Translations under genes and position numbers: made by a program
Part shown: positions 16,374-26,751 of the stretch, piece by piece
How the letters are laid out: each line of letters starts with the position of its first letter
Position numbering within the stretch: the first letter of the stretch is position 1
Notes under the pieces: model-generated
The model's database searches: none
What the model saw: only the letters and a program-made list of their open reading frames with translations
What the model was told of the DNA's origin: nothing
NCBI RefSeq assembly: GCF_001996165.1
Contig: NZ_MUFP01000002.1
Span: 83,636 to 134,023 of the forward strand
Direction: 5' to 3'
DNA from: Salinivibrio proteolyticus
Lineage (GTDB): Bacteria > Pseudomonadota > Gammaproteobacteria > Enterobacterales > Vibrionaceae
Length of the DNA stretch: 50,388 bases

Positions 16374-16572
16374 AAATTTATGAATTAGTGATGGTGTTTT
16401 AAACACTTAACAGAAGACCACTGACAGAGTTCTCAGTTTTGTCTTCTTTTCCCTGCAACCTGCCGTGCAAATTGCGCTGGATCAAAATGTGATGAGCAAA
16501 CAGCGTGTTACAACAAAAACCATAAAAGGCCCTGTCATGTCTGGGCCGCAATGATCCCGACTAAAGGAGCAA

Positions 16573-17727
16573 ATGGTCATGTCGAGCACGTTCTTTATCC
16601 CTGCTGTTAACCTTATGGGCGCAGGTTGCCTTTCTGAAGCCGCAGACGCGATTCAATCACATGGATTTAAAAAAGCCCTTATCGTTACAGATAAAGTCCT
16701 TAATCAAATTGGTGTGGTAAAGCAAATCGCCGCTTTGCTTGATAGCCGAGAAGTCGATTGTGTGGTCTATGATGGCACACAGCCCAACCCAACCACTGAA
16801 AACGTGGCACAAGGGTTAGCGCTTTTACAAGCGAACCAATGTGACTGTGTGATCTCTTTAGGTGGCGGATCGCCGCACGACTGCGCCAAAGGTATTGCTT
16901 TGGTGGCAGCCAATGGCGGTCATATCAGTGATTATGAAGGCGTGGACCAGTCTGCCAAGCCACAACTTCCGCTGATTGCGATTAATACGACGGCGGGCAC
17001 CGCATCAGAAATGACGCGTTTTTGTATTATCACCGACGAAGCGCGCCACATTAAGATGGCAATTGTTGATAAACACACCACCCCGATTATTTCCGTCAAC
17101 GATCCTGAGCTGATGCTGGCTAAACCGGCGTCATTAACGGCGGCGACCGGCATGGATGCATTAACCCATGCGATTGAAGCTTACGTATCGACCGCCGCTA
17201 CGCCGATCACTGACGCAGTTGCACTGAAAGCAATGACACTGATTCAAGAAAACCTGCGCACTGCAGTGGCTGACGGCCAAAACCTAGAGGCGCGGGAGCA
17301 GATGGCCTACGCACAGTTTATGGCGGGTATGGCATTTAACAATGCGTCTTTGGGCTATGTGCATGCGATGGCGCACCAACTAGGTGGATTTTATGACTTG
17401 CCGCACGGGGTGTGTAACGCCGTTCTATTACCCCATGTGCAACGCTACAACGCGCAAGTGTGTGCGGAGCGCTTACGGGATGTTGCCACGGCAATGGGCG
17501 TCGATACAGAGAGTATGAATGCCGAGGAAGGCGCGAAAGCCGCCATTCAAGCCATTCAAGCATTGGCCACCGATGTTGGGATCCCAGCTGGTTTGCGCGA
17601 ACTCGGCGCCAAAGAAGAAGACATTGATGTGTTGACCAAAAACGCCTTGAATGACGCGTGTGGTTTCACCAATCCGAAGCAAGCGACGCACGAGGAAATC
17701 GCCAAAATCTTTATGGAAGCGATGTAG
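16573..17727 (+). CDS. yiaY: Iron-containing alcohol dehydrogenase (YiaY/FucO group)
   Basis: NAD-dependent group III alcohol dehydrogenase, 384 residues, close to the 383 of E. coli YiaY. The nucleotide site [14 protein letters not shown] lies near residues 98-111. Iron ligands are in [12 protein letters not shown] (Asp and His) and in [16 protein letters not shown] (two His). It likely interconverts ethanol and acetaldehyde, or lactaldehyde and propanediol. AAGGAG precedes; the ATG at 16573 is close to it and the ATG two codons later (16579) has the more usual spacing, so the true start may be 16579. It converges on ldhA across a shared terminator; both are fermentation-type NADH-recycling enzymes. 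Confidence 0.9.
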   Translation: MVMSSTFFIPAVNLMGAGCLSEAADAIQSHGFKKALIVTDKVLNQIGVVKQIAALLDSREVDCVVYDGTQPNPTTENVAQGLALLQANQCDCVISLGGGSPHDCAKGIALVAANGGHISDYEGVDQSAKPQLPLIAINTTAGTASEMTRFCIITDEARHIKMAIVDKHTTPIISVNDPELMLAKPASLTAATGMDALTHAIEAYVSTAATPITDAVALKAMTLIQENLRTAVADGQNLEAREQMAYAQFMAGMAFNNASLGYVHAMAHQLGGFYDLPHGVCNAVLLPHVQRYNAQVCAERLRDVATAMGVDTESMNAEEGAKAAIQAIQALATDVGIPAGLRELGAKEEDIDVLTKNALNDACGFTNPKQATHEEIAKIFMEAM

Positions 17728-17751
17728 TTTCCTAGATATGACACCAACTCT

Positions 17752-17784
17752 AAAAAGGCCTGATTATTCAGGCCTTTTTTCTTT
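17752..17784. terminator. Bidirectional terminator between yiaY and ldhA
   Basis: A 12-bp perfect stem pairs 17752-17763 with 17768-17779 around TTAT. A and T runs on either side form part of the stem. Confidence 0.9.
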
Positions 17785-17809
17785 CTATACGGTCGACGTT
17801 TAAAGCAAG

Positions 17810-18823
17810 TTAGTCACTGCGATCTTCGACGTCTGCAATTTGATTCTCGCAACACTCGCCGTTCAGGACGGTATGAATATTAGTGAGCGTGGTATCTGCG
17901 ATATTGTGCAGTGCTTCTTTGGTGAGAAACGCTTGGTGTCCGGTAAATAACACGTTATGGCATGCAGAGAGGCGACGGAATACATCATCAACAATCACAT
18001 CATTAGACTTGTCTTGGAAAAATAGCTCCCGTTCATTGTCATACACGTCAAGACCAAGCGCACCGATACGGCCTTGCTTGAGGGCTTCAATGGCGGCCAC
18101 TGAATCGAGCAATTCACCGCGACTGGTATTAATCACCATCACTCCCTTTTTCATTTGAGCAAAAGCACGCTCGCCGAGCAGATGATAGTTGTCTTTGGAC
18201 ATTGGACAGTGCAGAGAAATCACATCACTTTCGGCAAACAGTGTTTCTTTCGAGACGTATTCACCACCGAGTTCAATCGCAAGGGGGTTAGGGTAAGGAT
18301 CGTGGCACAACAAACGCATACCAAGCCCTTTTAGGATCCGCAGGGTCGCGATCCCAATTTTACCCGTACCAATGATCCCAGCCGTTTTACCGTGAAAGTT
18401 AAACCCGACTAAGCCATCGAGTTCAAAGTTGGCATCGCGTGTGCGTTGGTAGGCTTTATGAAAGCGTCGGTTCAAGCACATCATCATGCCCACCGTGTGC
18501 TCCGCGACCGATTCGGGAGAATAGGCAGGTACGCGAACGACGGTGATCCCCAACGATTTTGCGGCCTCCAAATCGACGCGATCGTAGCCAGCACATCGCA
18601 ACGCCACCAGTTTGATATTGGCGTCACTTAAAATCTCTAGCACAGGGCGGGAAAGATCATCATTAACAAACGCGCAAATAGCCTCCGCCCCTTGGGCCAT
18701 TTTGGCGGTTTTGGCGGTGAGCTGAAAATCATGAAACTCGAGTGTGTAACCAAACGCTTGGTTAGCATGAGCAAAGGCGGCCTTGTCATAAGATTTGGCA
18801 CTAAATACGGCAATGGTCGTCAT
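17810..18823 (-). CDS. ldhA: Fermentative D-lactate dehydrogenase
   Basis: Cytoplasmic NADH-dependent pyruvate to D-lactate reductase of the D-2-hydroxyacid dehydrogenase family, 337 residues (E. coli LdhA is 329). Landmarks are ALRCAGYDRVDLEAA, VRVPAYSPESVAEHTVG, the nucleotide loop GIIGTGKIG, INTSRGELLDS, and the catalytic Arg/Glu/His set ending in FTGHQAFLT. Its own promoter region contains an FNR-type site (18896-18909), consistent with anaerobic induction. The upstream TonB receptor gene is on the same strand but is cut off by a terminator. Confidence 0.92.
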   Translation of the reverse strand: MTTIAVFSAKSYDKAAFAHANQAFGYTLEFHDFQLTAKTAKMAQGAEAICAFVNDDLSRPVLEILSDANIKLVALRCAGYDRVDLEAAKSLGITVVRVPAYSPESVAEHTVGMMMCLNRRFHKAYQRTRDANFELDGLVGFNFHGKTAGIIGTGKIGIATLRILKGLGMRLLCHDPYPNPLAIELGGEYVSKETLFAESDVISLHCPMSKDNYHLLGERAFAQMKKGVMVINTSRGELLDSVAAIEALKQGRIGALGLDVYDNERELFFQDKSNDVIVDDVFRRLSACHNVLFTGHQAFLTKEALHNIADTTLTNIHTVLNGECCENQIADVEDRSD

Positions 18824-18895
18824 GTGTTGCCTCCGAATAAGTCGGGGGAGGTAAAGAATCGTTATAAATACCGTGATTTGGATCCAAAATAAACC

Positions 18896-18909
18896 ATGAT
18901 ATTTATCAG
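18896..18909. promoter_or_regulatory. FNR-like site upstream of ldhA
   Basis: ATGAT-ATTT-ATCAG matches the FNR consensus TTGAT-N4-ATCAA at 8 of 10 positions. It is centred about 80 bp before the ldhA start, between the terminator of the upstream gene and ldhA. Confidence 0.45.
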
Positions 18910-18935
18910 GTTAAAGGCGTTGATGTTGGTCCAAA

Positions 18936-18967
18936 CGAATAAAAGCCGCGCAGGCGGCTTTTATTCG
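18936..18967. terminator. Terminator of the TonB-dependent receptor gene
   Basis: A 14-bp perfect stem pairs 18936-18949 with 18954-18967 around a GCAG-type loop, with A and T runs built into the stem. It separates the receptor gene from ldhA. Confidence 0.85.
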
Positions 18968-18990
18968 GCTATCTTGCTGTGAAGGATAGC

Positions 18991-21171
18991 CTAGAACTTG
19001 ATGGTGGCGTTTATGCGTACATCGCGTCCGGCAGCGGGCACACCGGCAGATAGGTAGGGCGTGTAATACTGATCGGTCAGGTTCGCGATGGTGGCGCGTA
19101 GCGTAAAGTCGTCACGCGGCGTCCATTCTCCATAGAGGTTTTGGAAGAAGTAGGCGTCGCTCTCCACATTGGCTGTGTGCAGTGAGGGATTCTCTGGAAT
19201 ACGGTCTTGCTCATCCCAGTATTGGCCCTGCCACGCGATTTCAATCGTATCGGTCAATTGATGACCCACGCCGAGTGAGGCGCTGAGGGGCGGATTGTCA
19301 TACCAATACTCGTCGTCGCCGGTACTGTCACGCAATGAGCCTTTGTGTTTGCCGCGTACCATAGAGACAGAGGCATCTGTAAACCAATCGTTGAGACGAT
19401 ACTGTACCTGTGCATCAAATCCGTAGGTATAGAGTCCGTCGAGGTTGGTGTAGTAGCCTTCTTTTTGCTTGGTCGCATTGATCCCACGACGCTGCGCAAC
19501 GTCATGAATGACATCATTCCAAAACAGTGTCACCTCTGTTGCTAGGTGATCCCCTTCGAACAAGGCATTCTGACGCTTATCAGACACGCCCAATAAATAG
19601 GCATTGATACGTGTGACTGAGAGATCGCGGCTGGTGGCAGCGCGCTTAGACGCTCTCGAAAACTGCACGGTGTAGAGCTCATCAATGGTCGGTGCTTTTA
19701 AACCATAGGCATAAGCCGCTTTAATTTGCGTGGCTGAACTCAGATCGTAGGTTAATGCAATACGCGGTTCCCAACCTTGATGTGAGACCGCACTGTAATC
19801 GTGTCCAACGGACGGGTCATTATAGTCTGGCGCGGCGTTTGGGACCCCTTGAGAACGAATATGGCTGTAGCGCAGCGATGCGGTGAGTTCGAGATCTGGG
19901 GTAATAAAGTACTTATCTTGAACGAACACACTGGCGGTTTGTTGCTCGCCCGAGGGCTCAAAGTATGGCGTAAAGTAGCCATAGTTCTTTTCTGGCTTTT
20001 TGCGATAAGTATGGTTGTAAACGTGCGAGTTTCTGTCTTGGTTCTGATACTGCGCCCCCACCATGACTTCGTGATCACCGAAGTGACTAGTGTTGGTTAG
20101 CTCGGCAAACCAGCGCTCATAGGATAACCAGACTTGGTGGCCATATTGGCCTGATGTGATGTAAGACTGATAGGTACTATCCGGGCGTTCCCAATAGCGA
20201 TGATTTTGTGAGTGTGCAATGACGACACTGGTATCAATGTAATCATTGTAAGGCTGGTAGTTGTAATTGAGGGTGCTGGTGTATTCGCGATAATGATTGT
20301 CCACTGAGGCGGCAAACAACGCGGCATCGTAGCTACCATACTTTTTTATTTTATAGGCGGTTACCGATGGCATGGCACCACGTCGGTTTGCCCATGGCTT
20401 TCGTCCTTGGTCATCATAGCGCGTATGGCTGAACATCATATTGTGTGCGTCGGATTGATAGCGAATTTTACCCAGCAAACTGTGTTGACGGTAGCCAGAG
20501 AAGGTAAAAACATCACCGTTGCCTAGTTCGATATCATCGGCATCACGTCGAGAGCCATGCAATAGTACGGACCACCCAGAGTCAGACGCACCATAGGTGG
20601 TGACACTGCGCTTCCATTGTTGGTTCACACTGTTGAAACCCGCTTGCGCCATGGCGCCAATCGATGAATCTGGGTCAAGAAAGTCAGATGCCTCTTTCGT
20701 TTCCATCACAAAACTGCCCGCGAAAGCGCCAAGGCTGGCGCGAACGTTATGGTCGCCTTTGACAAGGCGTACCGAACGTAGCAGTTGAGGGTCAAGAAAA
20801 AAGCTGCCATAGCGATATTGTTGAAATCCGACGGGAGCGCCATCGACACGGATCGAGAGCGCGGAAGGGTGTGAGAATCCCCAGACATTAATGCGTTCGC
20901 TACCCGGGCGCGCACCACCATCAAGTGATACGCCTGGCATTTTCATTACCAGTTCACCGATGTTGTGGGCTTGTTCGCGTTGAATATCATCCAGCTCTAA
21001 CGTGGATTTTCCTGGGGAGATAAGGGTAATTGGGTGCTTTAGCTGCTCGCCTTGTACTTTGACGGTCTCAATCTCTTTGGGAACAGATGTGCCGTCGGTA
21101 CTCGCGGCTTGGGCACTCATGGAAAGCGCTGCCAAGATGGCAAAGCGTAAAAGAGGATACTGCATGCTCAT
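18991..21171 (-). CDS. TonB-dependent outer-membrane receptor (heme/hemoglobin or siderophore type)
   Basis: Outer-membrane beta-barrel transporter energised by TonB, 726 residues. A signal peptide ends at SMSAQA. The plug domain (about 45-165) contains NIGELVMKMPGVSLDGG, RINVWGF, VDGAP and VRLVKGDHNVRASLGAFAG. The barrel ends with NLTDQYYTPY and the terminal aromatic INATIKF. Overall architecture fits the hemoglobin/transferrin/lactoferrin receptor group, and YGLKAPTIDELY resembles the FRAP box of heme receptors. The second heme-receptor motif (NPNL) is not evident, so the ligand is uncertain. A strong Fur box lies 59 bp before the start, so iron starvation should induce it. Riboflavin synthase is divergent from the same gap. 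Confidence 0.85.
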   Translation of the reverse strand: MSMQYPLLRFAILAALSMSAQAASTDGTSVPKEIETVKVQGEQLKHPITLISPGKSTLELDDIQREQAHNIGELVMKMPGVSLDGGARPGSERINVWGFSHPSALSIRVDGAPVGFQQYRYGSFFLDPQLLRSVRLVKGDHNVRASLGAFAGSFVMETKEASDFLDPDSSIGAMAQAGFNSVNQQWKRSVTTYGASDSGWSVLLHGSRRDADDIELGNGDVFTFSGYRQHSLLGKIRYQSDAHNMMFSHTRYDDQGRKPWANRRGAMPSVTAYKIKKYGSYDAALFAASVDNHYREYTSTLNYNYQPYNDYIDTSVVIAHSQNHRYWERPDSTYQSYITSGQYGHQVWLSYERWFAELTNTSHFGDHEVMVGAQYQNQDRNSHVYNHTYRKKPEKNYGYFTPYFEPSGEQQTASVFVQDKYFITPDLELTASLRYSHIRSQGVPNAAPDYNDPSVGHDYSAVSHQGWEPRIALTYDLSSATQIKAAYAYGLKAPTIDELYTVQFSRASKRAATSRDLSVTRINAYLLGVSDKRQNALFEGDHLATEVTLFWNDVIHDVAQRRGINATKQKEGYYTNLDGLYTYGFDAQVQYRLNDWFTDASVSMVRGKHKGSLRDSTGDDEYWYDNPPLSASLGVGHQLTDTIEIAWQGQYWDEQDRIPENPSLHTANVESDAYFFQNLYGEWTPRDDFTLRATIANLTDQYYTPYLSAGVPAAGRDVRINATIKF

Positions 21172-21229
21172 AAAACTTTACTGACGCATAAAAGCGCGCA
21201 CTATACGCCTAACTCGTCAATCTAGCAAT

Positions 21230-21248
21230 GCTAATGATAGTGATTATC
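21230..21248. promoter_or_regulatory. Fur box between the TonB receptor and riboflavin synthase
   Basis: GCTAATGATAGTGATTATC matches the 19-bp Fur consensus GATAATGATAATCATTATC at 16 of 19 positions. It sits 59 bp before the receptor start and 71 bp before the riboflavin synthase start. Confidence 0.8.
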
Positions 21249-21318
21249 ACTTATTGAGTGAGTGGCGAATACAGCGACTTCGCAGTATGATGAGCCAAAA
21301 TTAACGATAGGAACGGCT

Positions 21319-22041
21319 ATGTTTACTGGGATTATTCAAGCGGTCGCGACCATTGAGCGCTGCCGCGATCAGGGTGGATTACGAACTCTGGATATCCGCT
21401 TCCCCGCTGGATTTTGCGAGGGGCTTGAAATTGGTGCCAGCATCGCTATCGATGGTGTGTGTTTAACGGTTACTGAGCAGCTTGATGAAACCTTGGTACG
21501 GTTTGATGTGATGTTGCAAAGCCTTGCCGTCACCACATTAAAAGCGGTAGACGTGGGCGACACGGTGAATGCTGAACGCGCGGCCAAAGAAGGGGCAGAA
21601 GTGGGTGGGCACCCGCTATCTGGCCATATTGATTTCAATACTACCGTTCTAGACGTTCAACAGATTGACGATAACTATCGCATTCGCGTCTCTGTACCTC
21701 ACGAATGGATGAAGTACATCTTCCCGAAAGGCTACATTGCGCTCAACGGGGCCAGTTTGACGGTATCTGACGTCAATAAAAACGAAGCTTGGTTCGAGGT
21801 GTGGTTGATCCCAGAGACGCGCAGAATGACAACCTTCGAGGCCAAACAGGCGGGGACAGCGATCAATGTTGAAATCGAACGCGGCACGCAAGTGGTGGTT
21901 GATACCGTGCGAGATGCCATTGACGAAAAGATGGGCGCGTTGATGCCTTTGTTTGAGCGATTTTTAGCCTCGCACAACGCCGATATCGATGCGATTGGCC
22001 ATGCGGCCCAGCAAGCCTTGTCCAAGCCGGACGACCAATAA
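21319..22041 (+). CDS. ribE: Riboflavin synthase alpha subunit
   Basis: Converts two 6,7-dimethyl-8-ribityllumazine molecules into riboflavin; cytoplasmic trimer. The 240-residue product starts MFTGIIQ, the invariant family start, after TAGGAA; the open frame upstream of this ATG is not family-like. Two lumazine-binding barrels are seen. The first has GASIAIDGVCLTV (Ser41, Cys48) and GGHPLSGHID (His103). The second has KGYIALNGASLTV and LIPETRRMTTF. The C-terminal tail is longer than in E. coli RibC (213 residues), with an extra helix-rich segment. LumP-like antenna proteins are relatives, but the catalytic-type residues are kept. Proximity to a Fur box suggests possible iron control. Confidence 0.9.
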   Translation: MFTGIIQAVATIERCRDQGGLRTLDIRFPAGFCEGLEIGASIAIDGVCLTVTEQLDETLVRFDVMLQSLAVTTLKAVDVGDTVNAERAAKEGAEVGGHPLSGHIDFNTTVLDVQQIDDNYRIRVSVPHEWMKYIFPKGYIALNGASLTVSDVNKNEAWFEVWLIPETRRMTTFEAKQAGTAINVEIERGTQVVVDTVRDAIDEKMGALMPLFERFLASHNADIDAIGHAAQQALSKPDDQ

Positions 22042-22067
22042 ACCATGGTGTTTTCAGCACCGTGAGT

Positions 22068-22096
22068 AGGAGAGCCTCGGCTCTCCTTTTCTTTTG
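22068..22096 (+). terminator. Terminator of riboflavin synthase
   Basis: AGGAGAGC pairs with GCTCTCCT (22068-22087) around CTCG, followed by TTTTCTTTT. Confidence 0.85.
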
Positions 22097-22221
22097 ATGA
22101 GATGTTGACCGATTTTACGTGGCGTTAACGTCATCCACTCCTCCGATCTGCTCAAATTGTGCGCGAACCTGCTCAAATGATGATGTGCTTAACAAAAATG
22201 TCAGCAACAATTCATCGATAT

Positions 22222-22237
22222 ATGCTCGAACGCTCAT
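22222..22237. promoter_or_regulatory. GlpR-like operator candidate upstream of glpF
   Basis: ATGCTCGAACGCTCAT has outer symmetry (ATGnnCG, two bases, CGnnCAT). It matches the site before glpD (ATGTTCGTTCGCTCAA) at 12 of 16 positions. It resembles the GlpR half-site ATGTTCG known from E. coli. It lies about 100 bp before the glpF start. Confidence 0.55.
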
Positions 22238-22334
22238 TTTTGTTGTTATTTTGTTTTCGAGATGATGAGAGTATGCAAAATGTCAGTGTGGTTTTGAACG
22301 TGTAACCCTACTAACAGTGACAAGGATAATCATC

Positions 22335-23213
22335 ATGAACAGAAAAGCGTCGACTTTATTAGGAGAGTGCGTCGCCGAGTTTATCGGCACGGGCTTGCTC
22401 ATCTTCTTTGGTGTGGGCTGTGTCGCCGCCCTGGTACTGACAGGCGCCGACTTCGGCCAATGGGAAATCAGTATTGTGTGGGGCTTCGGGGTGGCGATTG
22501 CCATTTACTGTACCGCGGGGGTGTCGGGCGCGCACATCAACCCGGCTGTCACCATTGCACTGGCTGCTTTTCACGGCTTTGAAAAAAGCAAGGTCGTGCC
22601 TTATATCGTTTCACAAATGCTCGGTGCCTTTGCCTCGGCGGCACTGGTCTATAGCCTTTATAGCAACCTCTTTGTCGAGTATGAACTGGCCAATAACATT
22701 GTACGCAGTAGCCCTGAAGCGCTAGCCACCGCCGGGATTTTTTCAACCTATGCACATCCTGCCATTTCCTTTATGGGCGCGATGGCCGTCGAATTTGTGA
22801 TTACCGCCGTGTTGATGTTCGGCATCTTGGCGTTAGGTGATGAAAACAACGGTGCAGCGCGTGGGCCAATGAACCCATTGCTGATTGGTATCCTGATTGC
22901 GGTTATTGGTGGTTCACTGGGTCCATTGACCGGATTTGCCATGAACCCCGCGCGTGATTTCGGTCCGAAATTTTTTGCTTACCTAGCTGGATGGGATTAC
23001 GCCCTAACTGGTGCGCGTGATATTCCTTACTTTATTGTTCCCATCGTTGCGCCAATCCTAGGTGCTTGCTTCGGTGGCTGGTTGTATCCAAAAGCGATCG
23101 CGCCTTATCTACCTCAAGCGGGTCACGGCTGCACGATTCCAAATCAGTGTGAAGACGATGAAGAAGCACTGGTGCAGGCGAAAGAAACTGACGCACGTGA
23201 AGTGAATGCATAA
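22335..23213 (+). CDS. glpF: Glycerol uptake facilitator
   Basis: Inner-membrane aquaglyceroporin (MIP family), 292 residues. Both pore NPA boxes are present: SGAHINPAVT (Asn69) and GFAMNPARDFGP (Asn204). The Asp after the second box (NPARD) is the usual glycerol-channel marker that separates GlpF from water-only aquaporins. Six membrane segments can be traced, and a charged C-terminal tail of ~35 residues is cytoplasmic. The ATG at 22335 is chosen because AAGGA lies eight bases before it. It is followed 65 bp later by glpK, so glycerol enters and is trapped by phosphorylation from one operon. Confidence 0.95.
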   Translation: MNRKASTLLGECVAEFIGTGLLIFFGVGCVAALVLTGADFGQWEISIVWGFGVAIAIYCTAGVSGAHINPAVTIALAAFHGFEKSKVVPYIVSQMLGAFASAALVYSLYSNLFVEYELANNIVRSSPEALATAGIFSTYAHPAISFMGAMAVEFVITAVLMFGILALGDENNGAARGPMNPLLIGILIAVIGGSLGPLTGFAMNPARDFGPKFFAYLAGWDYALTGARDIPYFIVPIVAPILGACFGGWLYPKAIAPYLPQAGHGCTIPNQCEDDEEALVQAKETDAREVNA

Positions 23214-23251
23214 ACAATACGGATGGCGCCGATTGGCGCCAAACCGACTAA

Positions 23252-24799
<1,548 letters not shown>

Positions 24800-24817
24800 T
24801 CCTCGTTACCTCTCCTC

Positions 24818-24844
24818 AAGGGCGCGTATTCGCGCCCTTTTTTT
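24818..24844 (+). terminator. Terminator of glpFK
   Basis: AAGGGCGCG pairs with CGCGCCCTT (24818-24839) around TATT, followed by a T run. Confidence 0.92.
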
Positions 24845-25016
24845 ATCATTCCAGACGCTATTCTCATGCATGCCTTAACGTCTACAAAAACAGACTGATA
24901 TAGACAACCTTCCCGTCAAAATGCGTTCGACGCTACGTAATAGGCCGGTATTTAGTTTACATATCATTCAGGTTGTTAACTATTGTTCTACATTAGTCAC
25001 AGACGATAGGTTTTTT

Positions 25017-25089
25017 TCGAACATTTTTAGTGACCGAAAACGAAAGTTGATATACAGTTAAACCCATAAATAAATGTTCGTTCGCTCAA
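25017..25089. promoter_or_regulatory. glpD control region with GlpR-like sites
   Basis: The 312-bp gap before glpD holds the glpK terminator and then two GlpR-like elements. One is the half-site TCGAACAT at 25017-25024. The other is ATGTTCGTTCGCTCAA at 25074-25089, similar to the glpF site. The latter ends about 22 bp before the glpD start, where a bound repressor would block the promoter or early transcription. The rest of the gap is AT-rich with no other feature I can support. Confidence 0.55.
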
Positions 25090-25111
25090 AAAGGAACAAG
25101 GTCGACTAACA

Positions 25112-26653
25112 ATGACTACGCCAACTACTCATAACGAAACTTTACTCGATATTCTGGTCGTCGGAGGAGGCATCAATGGTGCGGGTATCGCAGCCGATGC
25201 AGCAGGCCGTGGTCTGAACGTCGGCCTGTACGACGCAAAAGATTTTGCGTCAGCGACGTCTTCTGCAAGCTCTAAGCTAATCCACGGTGGTTTGCGCTAT
25301 CTAGAGCACTACGAGTTCCGCCTTGTGTCTGAAGCCTTGGCCGAACGCGAAGTCTTGATCAACAAAGCGCCGCACATTGCTTTCCCAATGCGCTTTCGTT
25401 TGCCGCACCGCTCCTATTTACGTCCCGCGTGGATGATTCGTTGTGGTCTGTTTCTCTATGACCATCTTGGTAAACGCTCTACGTTGCCCAGCAGCCATAA
25501 AGTAAATCTGGCCAAAACTGGGTATATGAAAGACGAAATGAAGATTGGTTTCGAATACTCGGATGCATGGGTGGATGATGCACGCCTGACATTACTGAAT
25601 GCGCAATACACCCGTGAGAAAGGCGGCGAAGTCCGTAACTATTGCCAAGTGGTCGCGGCAGAGCGTGAGAATACGATTTGGCGTGTCACCTTAGAAGATA
25701 CCCACACGGGAGAGCGATTCGAGCGCAAAGCGAAAGCCTTGGTGAATGCGACAGGCCCGTGGGTTAAGCAGTTTTATGATGATAGCCTGCACGAGAAATC
25801 ACCTCGTGGTATTCGTATGATCAAAGGGTCACACATTGTGGTGCCACGCATTCATCAAGACCCACAGGCGTACATCTTGCAGAACAACGATGGTCGCATT
25901 GTGTTTGTGATCCCTTATCTGGATAAATTCTCTCTGATTGGTACCACGGATGTGGAGCACAAAGCCGATCCGCGTGCGGCGAAAATTGATGATGCCGAAG
26001 TGGATTACTTGGTCGATGTGGTTAACCAGCACTTTACCAAACAGTTATCTCGAGACGATGTCGTTTGGAGCTATAGTGGTGTGCGTCCATTGTGTGATGA
26101 TGAGTCTGATTCGCCACAGGCGATCACACGGGATTACACCATTGAATTGGAGCAACAGGGCAATCAAGCGCCGCTCGTATCGATTTTCGGTGGTAAACTC
26201 ACCACTTACCGGAAGTTGGCAGAGTCAGCCATGCGCAAACTGGCGCCTTTCTTTGATAAGATGGGTCAGCCTTGGACCGCAAATGGTGCGCTACCGGGCG
26301 GCGACTTTAGCTGCACACGCGAACAGTTAGCAGCATCGTTTATGCAGCGTTATCCTTGGTTAGCGCAAGTGACGGCACAACGTTTTGCAGATACCTATGG
26401 CACACGTACACACCAAATGCTCGCTGGGTGTCAAAGCGAAGCTGACATGGGCCATCAATTCGCAGACGGTGTGTATCAGGCTGAGCTCAACTATCTGATT
26501 AAGTACGAATTTGTGCAGCACGCCGAAGATGCACTGTGGCGTCGAACTAAACTCGGCTTATATCTCTCCGAAGCGCAACAAGCCGCGATTGCGGATTATA
26601 TTGAGCAACAGCGAGGCAGTGTGCGTACCGTGCCGCTCAGTGAAGCGAGCTAA
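25112..26653 (+). CDS. glpD: Aerobic glycerol-3-phosphate dehydrogenase
   Basis: Membrane-associated FAD flavoprotein that oxidises glycerol 3-phosphate to dihydroxyacetone phosphate and passes electrons to quinone; 513 residues, close to E. coli GlpD (501). The FAD loop VVGGGINGAGIAADAAGRG is near residues 17-35. SSKLIHGGLRYLEHYEF and GSHIVVP are family signatures, and the C-terminal domain has YLIKYEFVQHAEDALWRRTKLGL. The ribosome site AAGGA is well placed. It has its own promoter region separate from glpFK but with a matching operator, completing aerobic glycerol use. Confidence 0.97.
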   Translation: MTTPTTHNETLLDILVVGGGINGAGIAADAAGRGLNVGLYDAKDFASATSSASSKLIHGGLRYLEHYEFRLVSEALAEREVLINKAPHIAFPMRFRLPHRSYLRPAWMIRCGLFLYDHLGKRSTLPSSHKVNLAKTGYMKDEMKIGFEYSDAWVDDARLTLLNAQYTREKGGEVRNYCQVVAAERENTIWRVTLEDTHTGERFERKAKALVNATGPWVKQFYDDSLHEKSPRGIRMIKGSHIVVPRIHQDPQAYILQNNDGRIVFVIPYLDKFSLIGTTDVEHKADPRAAKIDDAEVDYLVDVVNQHFTKQLSRDDVVWSYSGVRPLCDDESDSPQAITRDYTIELEQQGNQAPLVSIFGGKLTTYRKLAESAMRKLAPFFDKMGQPWTANGALPGGDFSCTREQLAASFMQRYPWLAQVTAQRFADTYGTRTHQMLAGCQSEADMGHQFADGVYQAELNYLIKYEFVQHAEDALWRRTKLGLYLSEAQQAAIADYIEQQRGSVRTVPLSEAS

Positions 26654-26688
26654 CACGGCTGGATTGCAACAAGACTCGAACTAAGATG

Positions 26689-26716
26689 AAAAAGGTGCCA
26701 TGGCGGCACCTTTTTT
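26689..26716. terminator. Bidirectional terminator between glpD and the RhtA-like gene
   Basis: An 11-bp stem pairs 26689-26699 with 26705-26715 around a 5-nt loop, with A and T runs at its ends. Confidence 0.9.
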
Positions 26717-26751
26717 AGTTTAAGCACCTGTCTGTCGGCTTGCCTATTTGT

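Noticed and set aside
21172-21318. FMN riboswitch before riboflavin synthase
   Set aside because: The 147-bp gap is too short and lacks the conserved RFN-element segments.
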